Assembly: GCA_963557065.1 (NCBI GenBank)
Contig: CAUWCT010000022.1
Span: 1-24,203 of the forward strand
From: UMGS1370 sp963557065
Lineage (GTDB): Bacteria > Bacillota > Clostridia > Lachnospirales > Lachnospiraceae
DNA length: 24,203 bases
Direction: 5' to 3'
A program made the position numbers and the translations under genes. The notes beneath the pieces were generated by a model. That model did not search any database. It was not told the origin of the DNA and saw only the letters and a list, made by a program, of their open reading frames with translations. Position 1 is the first letter of the stretch. Every line of letters starts with the position of its first letter. Below, in pieces: positions 23,231-24,203 of the stretch.

Positions 23231-24100
23231 ATGCATAAGTTTTTAAGAGCAGTGGGATTTTCCACATACCAGACAAAAAGGGAAATAAAAGAATTATTGG
23301 AGAACTTGATGAGGGAACCAAAGACAGAGGTGGAGTTTCACAGCGAATCAGAGAATTTATGTCAACTATGCATTGAAGTCGCTTCTGATATGGGAATCTG
23401 CATTGTGGGAGAGAAGAAAGAGAATGGGGAAATTGAACCAGAATATTATTTTCCATATTTGCAGGGAAAAGATGTGACTTCCACAGCAGAGTGTTCTATT
23501 CAACGTCATGCGGAACGGGAAACATTTGCCGGTCTATTGGACGAATATAAAGTAGGAATTTCTTTAATTTATTATATGATCAATTCTTTGGAGTACCGGA
23601 TTCGCCGCAGCAAAAGAGAAACTTGCAGTACAAAGAAGTCCAGGCTTAGCGGATTAAGTGTAAAAGGAAAAATTCTTCTTCCGGTTCAGAAAACAACAGC
23701 CCAGATTGAACAGTTAAAAATTGCTGCAAATACCCGTTCTCGTTTGCTGGAGGCAGCTAAAAACGGGGATGCAGAAGCGATAGATACATTGACAGTGGAA
23801 GATATTGATTTATACTCTCAAGCAACCAGAAGGGTGGAGAAAGAGGACTTATATTCTATTATTGACACTTGTTTTATGCCATGTGGTGTAGAATGCGATC
23901 AGTATTCAGTAATTGGCTACATCAAGGAAATGGACAAAAAGGAAAATCGTTTTACCGGTGAAATGGCTTACGACTTTACGATAGAAGCTTGTGATTTGAC
24001 ATTTCACGTGGGAATCAATGAAAAGGATCTGGTTGGAGAACCAAAAATTGGACGGAGATTTAAGGGACAGATATGGATGCAGGGAATAGCAGATTTTTAA
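23231..24100 (+). CDS. DUF3881-like protein of unknown function
   Basis: The protein has 289 residues from the ATG at 23231, which lies 7 bases after GGAGG; the ATG one codon earlier is also possible. The frame is open upstream to 23090, but that part overlaps the gdhA terminator and has no ribosome binding site. The N-terminus MHKFLRAVGFSTYQTKREIK and the overall makeup resemble DUF3881, known mainly from Lachnospiraceae; I recognise this from memory and cannot test it. No signal peptide, membrane helix or catalytic motif is visible. The centre (about 140-190) is basic with RSRLLEAAKNGDAEAIDTLT, and the C-terminal part is strand-rich and ends KGQIWMQGIADF. It may be its own transcription unit. 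Confidence 0.7.
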   Translation: MHKFLRAVGFSTYQTKREIKELLENLMREPKTEVEFHSESENLCQLCIEVASDMGICIVGEKKENGEIEPEYYFPYLQGKDVTSTAECSIQRHAERETFAGLLDEYKVGISLIYYMINSLEYRIRRSKRETCSTKKSRLSGLSVKGKILLPVQKTTAQIEQLKIAANTRSRLLEAAKNGDAEAIDTLTVEDIDLYSQATRRVEKEDLYSIIDTCFMPCGVECDQYSVIGYIKEMDKKENRFTGEMAYDFTIEACDLTFHVGINEKDLVGEPKIGRRFKGQIWMQGIADF

Positions 24101-24203
24101 ACTTGATTTTTTCCTGAAAATAGAGTAGTATATATAACCTGACTTCCGTCGTTTCTCTTAAAACATAGTACTCTACTCAGGAGTCCAGGAGAATACAGTT
24201 CTG
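24101..24203. other. intergenic end of window, nothing assignable
   Basis: After the last stop codon there is an AT-rich stretch with TAGAGTA (24121-24127) and TACTCTA (24169-24175) as a distant inverted repeat. There is no clear terminator, no good promoter and no reading frame that continues to the edge with a ribosome binding site. Confidence 0.5.

Noticed and set aside
24000..24015. Third parS-like sequence (CATTTCACGTGGGAAT) in the DUF3881-like gene
   Set aside because: Only 10 of 16 positions match and the right half of the palindrome is broken; it lies in coding sequence and is probably chance.
24121..24175. TAGAGTA/TACTCTA inverted repeat at the window end
   Set aside because: Only 7 bp with a 41-base loop and no further signal; expected by chance in AT-rich DNA.

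Overview
This window is the replication-origin region of a low-GC Firmicute chromosome, most likely a member of the Lachnospiraceae (Clostridium cluster XIVa). The evidence is the gene order around dnaA, the protein sequences (clostridial-type GyrA, ParAB, a DUF4446 protein beside parB, and a DUF3881-like protein that I associate with Lachnospiraceae), and the 5' end of a 16S rRNA gene. The species cannot be named from the sequence. I see no mobile element, prophage or CRISPR array.

Left arm (1-10001), all on the minus strand and transcribed away from the origin. From the origin outward it runs dnaA, dnaN, an S4-domain protein (yaaA), recF, gyrB and gyrA, then a strong terminator, a plsC-type acyltransferase, tRNA-Ser(GCU), and the promoter, leader and first ~55 nt of a 16S rRNA gene cut by the window edge. 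The tRNA and rRNA promoters have near-consensus cores and share an A-tract-rich upstream segment.

Origin. DnaA boxes lie on both sides of dnaA: 10088-10320, with two perfect boxes 2 bp apart, and 8501-8610, in the dnaA-dnaN gap next to a GC cluster, a possible DnaA-trio stretch and an AT-rich segment. This is the bipartite layout known from Bacillus subtilis.

Right arm (10376-24203), almost all on the plus strand. It carries rpmH, rnpA, yidD, yidC, khpB (jag), mnmE, mnmG and rsmG: ribosome and RNase P parts, membrane insertion, tRNA wobble-uridine modification and 16S methylation. Then come an unusual minus-strand alpha/beta-hydrolase-fold gene, parA-parB, a DUF4446 membrane protein, an NADP-type glutamate dehydrogenase (gdhA) and a DUF3881-like protein.

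The most interesting part is 17399-19074. Two perfect parS sites with identical extended flanks bracket the only gene transcribed against replication. That gene encodes a membrane-anchored hydrolase-fold protein that appears to have lost two of its three catalytic residues. One parS site forms the inner stem of a bidirectional intrinsic terminator between rsmG and this gene. The parAB transcript has a 16-bp leader hairpin. Other non-coding structures worth attention are a multi-stem segment between parB and the DUF4446 gene, and a strong promoter followed within ~50 nt by a terminator upstream of gdhA.
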